A DNA stretch of 64,000 nt from Mercenaria mercenaria (Eukaryota > Mollusca > Bivalvia > Venerida > Veneridae), in contig NC_069361.1 of the NCBI RefSeq assembly GCF_021730395.1, positions 72,425,001 to 72,489,000 of the forward strand, in the 5' to 3' direction. Below are positions 62,350 through 64,000 of this stretch, piece by piece. Under the pieces are notes generated by a model. It was given only the letters and a program-made list of their open reading frames with translations. It made no database searches and was not told where the DNA came from. Positions within the stretch are counted from its first letter, which is position 1; each line of letters starts with the position of its first letter. Both the position numbers and the translations under genes were made by a program.

Positions 62350-62806
62350 AAAGGATTAAAACGTTAATTTCTATCTGTCAAAATTATTCCAACAATGTAA
62401 TTAAAACGTATGTTTCTATATGTCAAAATAATTGCTATACTGTCATCAAAACGTATTTTCTGCATGTCAAAATATTTGTTACTATGTAATAAAAAGTTTT
62501 AACGTGTATGTCTACATGTCAAAATGATTGCTAGAATGTAAAAACATGTATTTCTACATGTCAAAATGACTGTAACAATGTAATTAAAACGTGTATTTCT
62601 ATGTCAAAATGATTGCTACAATGTAATTAAAACGTGTATTTCTATATGTCAAAATGATTGCTAAAATGAAATTAAAACGTGTATTCTATATGTCAAAACG
62701 ATTGCTACAATGTAATTAAAACGTGTATTCTATATGTCAAAATGATTGCTACAATGTAATTAAAACGTGTACTCTATATGTCAAAATGATTGCTACAATG
62801 TAATTA
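62350..62806. repeat. 43-44 bp minisatellite, about eleven units
   Basis: Units of the form AAAACGTGTATTTCTATATG then TCAAAATGATTGCTACAATG and TAATT are repeated with increasing regularity towards the right end, where neighbouring units are almost identical. The left units are more diverged, a gradient expected if recent amplification occurred at one end. Likely to vary in length between individuals. Confidence 0.85.
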
Positions 62807-64000
62807 CAGCTCAAACATAAGTCCCCGCCAAGTTTCCTTTGACATCTCTCTAATAATTTGACGTCAGTAAAGCAACTTATCAAGAAAGTTGGCACACTAG
62901 CACACTTAATTACGGCGCTAGCAGACTGGTCAATTTTCTTATCTTGTCAGTCCAGAAGTAACCTTACTTCAGACAAAGATTAAACGCTAAAAATCGTGAC
63001 ACTCATTATCGGTAGGCTAGGAAAATGTAACATTTGCTATGAATAAAAAAGACAACAGTGTTTTGGGGCATTTGATTACTTAACACAATGGACTTTTTAA
63101 GAAAAAGAAATGTTAGGATTGTCTAAGGTTGCCGTCTCCATTAGAATATATGGAATTTTCCTATGATGTTTTACTACAGCTTTTACTATAATAGCATTAA
63201 CTTGCTTTAAATTTCATCGAAGCCAAACAGAACCAAAAGATATATTCTGCTAAATTCATTTGTTTTTAAAACAATTTAAAATATTGAAGAAGTATTGTTC
63301 ATATAAATTTTACAAATATGATTTTCTTTAAAACAGAAATAAATAAATAAAAGCAAATAAACACAAAAAAAATAGATATTCCCACAGAAACAATATCTGC
63401 CCCCCACCCCACCCCCGAAAACGGACAAGAACGTAGCCGTTAATTTTGTACATAAATAAAACATTTTCCTTAACTACATTAAATGTATACAAAAAAACGA
63501 AGTTGCTTTCCTTGTTTTTTAATCACATTTTGAAACAGATGATATCTTTTCACAATTGTTAAAGATGGTAGTTTATAAAAGGTGGCCTTGATCCACAGTA
63601 TTTGACATGTGAATGTTAGCATTTTTCCTGTGGACTCGTAATGGCATTCAGCAATTTACGTATCATTCGTATGCGAATTCGACATTCCCCGGTTTTCACG
63701 GAAAGTTGTGTGCACATTCAGCTACATTTACGTCCGAAGAATGTCGAACTGCATGATGGGAGTATGTGCCATTGCGGAATTCAAACAATGCTTTGAAAGA
63801 CACATTAAGTATAGCTTATCATTTACATGTATTAATAATATTTAATACTCGCTCTCATTTCTGTTTAACGATATACATACATTTCAAATTCTTGCCCGGT
63901 CAAATGAAGAGATTTTGAATTATTTTACGTGTAAATGAAGGTATTCAATTTATACCATTTTACATTATAAATAAGGATAAATCATATCATGTTACTTTCT

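Larger units (their letters stand above)
60185..64000. other. Globin intron 1 or upstream DNA, no exon recognised
   Basis: I looked on the minus strand for a helix A-B exon (SW, then G...F..L and a phase-2 donor) and found none convincing. The stretch contains an (AATT)n tract at 61,041-61,064, a 14-bp-arm hairpin at 61,445-61,504 and the 44-bp minisatellite at 62,350-62,806. The final ~1 kb holds nothing recognisable. Confidence 0.4.

Noticed and set aside
60185-64000. Candidate globin exon 1 around minus-strand Trp codons (for example near 61,975 and 62,950)
   Set aside because: None has the expected helix A-B pattern together with a phase-2 donor; stops follow within a few codons.

Overview
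The window is AT-rich eukaryotic DNA with spliced exons, tRNA-derived SINEs, MITEs and fold-back elements but no operons. The repeat vocabulary (GAGCCG/CGGCTC palindromes, an ACGTA-rich MITE, the GGGTCA/CACCTGAG family with internal tandem units, several SINEs) looks to me like a bivalve mollusc, perhaps a venerid clam. That is recognition from memory, not a search result. The only confidently identified host gene is a globin on the minus strand at the right end. Its exon 2 (59,947-60,184) and exon 3 (56,235-56,411) carry the canonical globin landmarks and intron phases; exon 1 was not found and probably lies right of the window.

Layout. 0-5.2 kb: no recognised gene, one stray fragment resembling the start of globin exon 3, a SINE with clear target duplications and a 582-bp MITE made of ACGTA-type motifs. 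5.3-41 kb: a family of segmental duplications. Copy A (5,277-16,765) and copy C (32,104-41,005) are direct and old, visibly diverged. Copy B (17,994-27,275) is an inverted, nearly identical copy of the inner part of C (33,537-39,098), giving arms of about 5.5 kb around a 6.3-kb spacer. A fifth block, E, occurs at 30,062-31,420 and again at 47,842-49,550. Because the copies are paralogous, they serve as empty sites for one another, and several DNA-transposon insertions can be defined to the base: a 3,753-bp TA-flanked element (18,126-21,878), a 1,588-bp Harbinger-like element (23,579-25,166 and 35,643-37,230) nested in an older MITE, and a 391-bp TTAA-flanked MITE (49,119-49,509).

41-47 kb: a degenerate 17-18 bp minisatellite interrupted by a decayed 5,548-bp TIR transposon (41,472-47,019) with five tandem ~380-bp units and remnants of a minus-strand spliced gene. 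49.7-52.3 kb: a palindromic MITE and a mollusc-type element with seven ~157-bp tandem units. 52.9-60.2 kb: a conserved exon-like segment shared with the left end of the window, then the globin gene with three SINE remnants and a decayed duplicate of the start of exon 3 in intron 2. 60.2-64 kb: intronic or upstream DNA with a 44-bp minisatellite.

Most open reading frames of 60-120 codons are by-products of duplicated non-coding DNA. They appear as mirrored pairs in the inverted arms and are not preserved between the diverged copies. No retrovirus-like, LTR or Polinton remnant was recognised. One 36-nt hairpin at 31,439-31,474 carries the nonanucleotide of CRESS-DNA replication origins in its loop, but no replication gene is visible.
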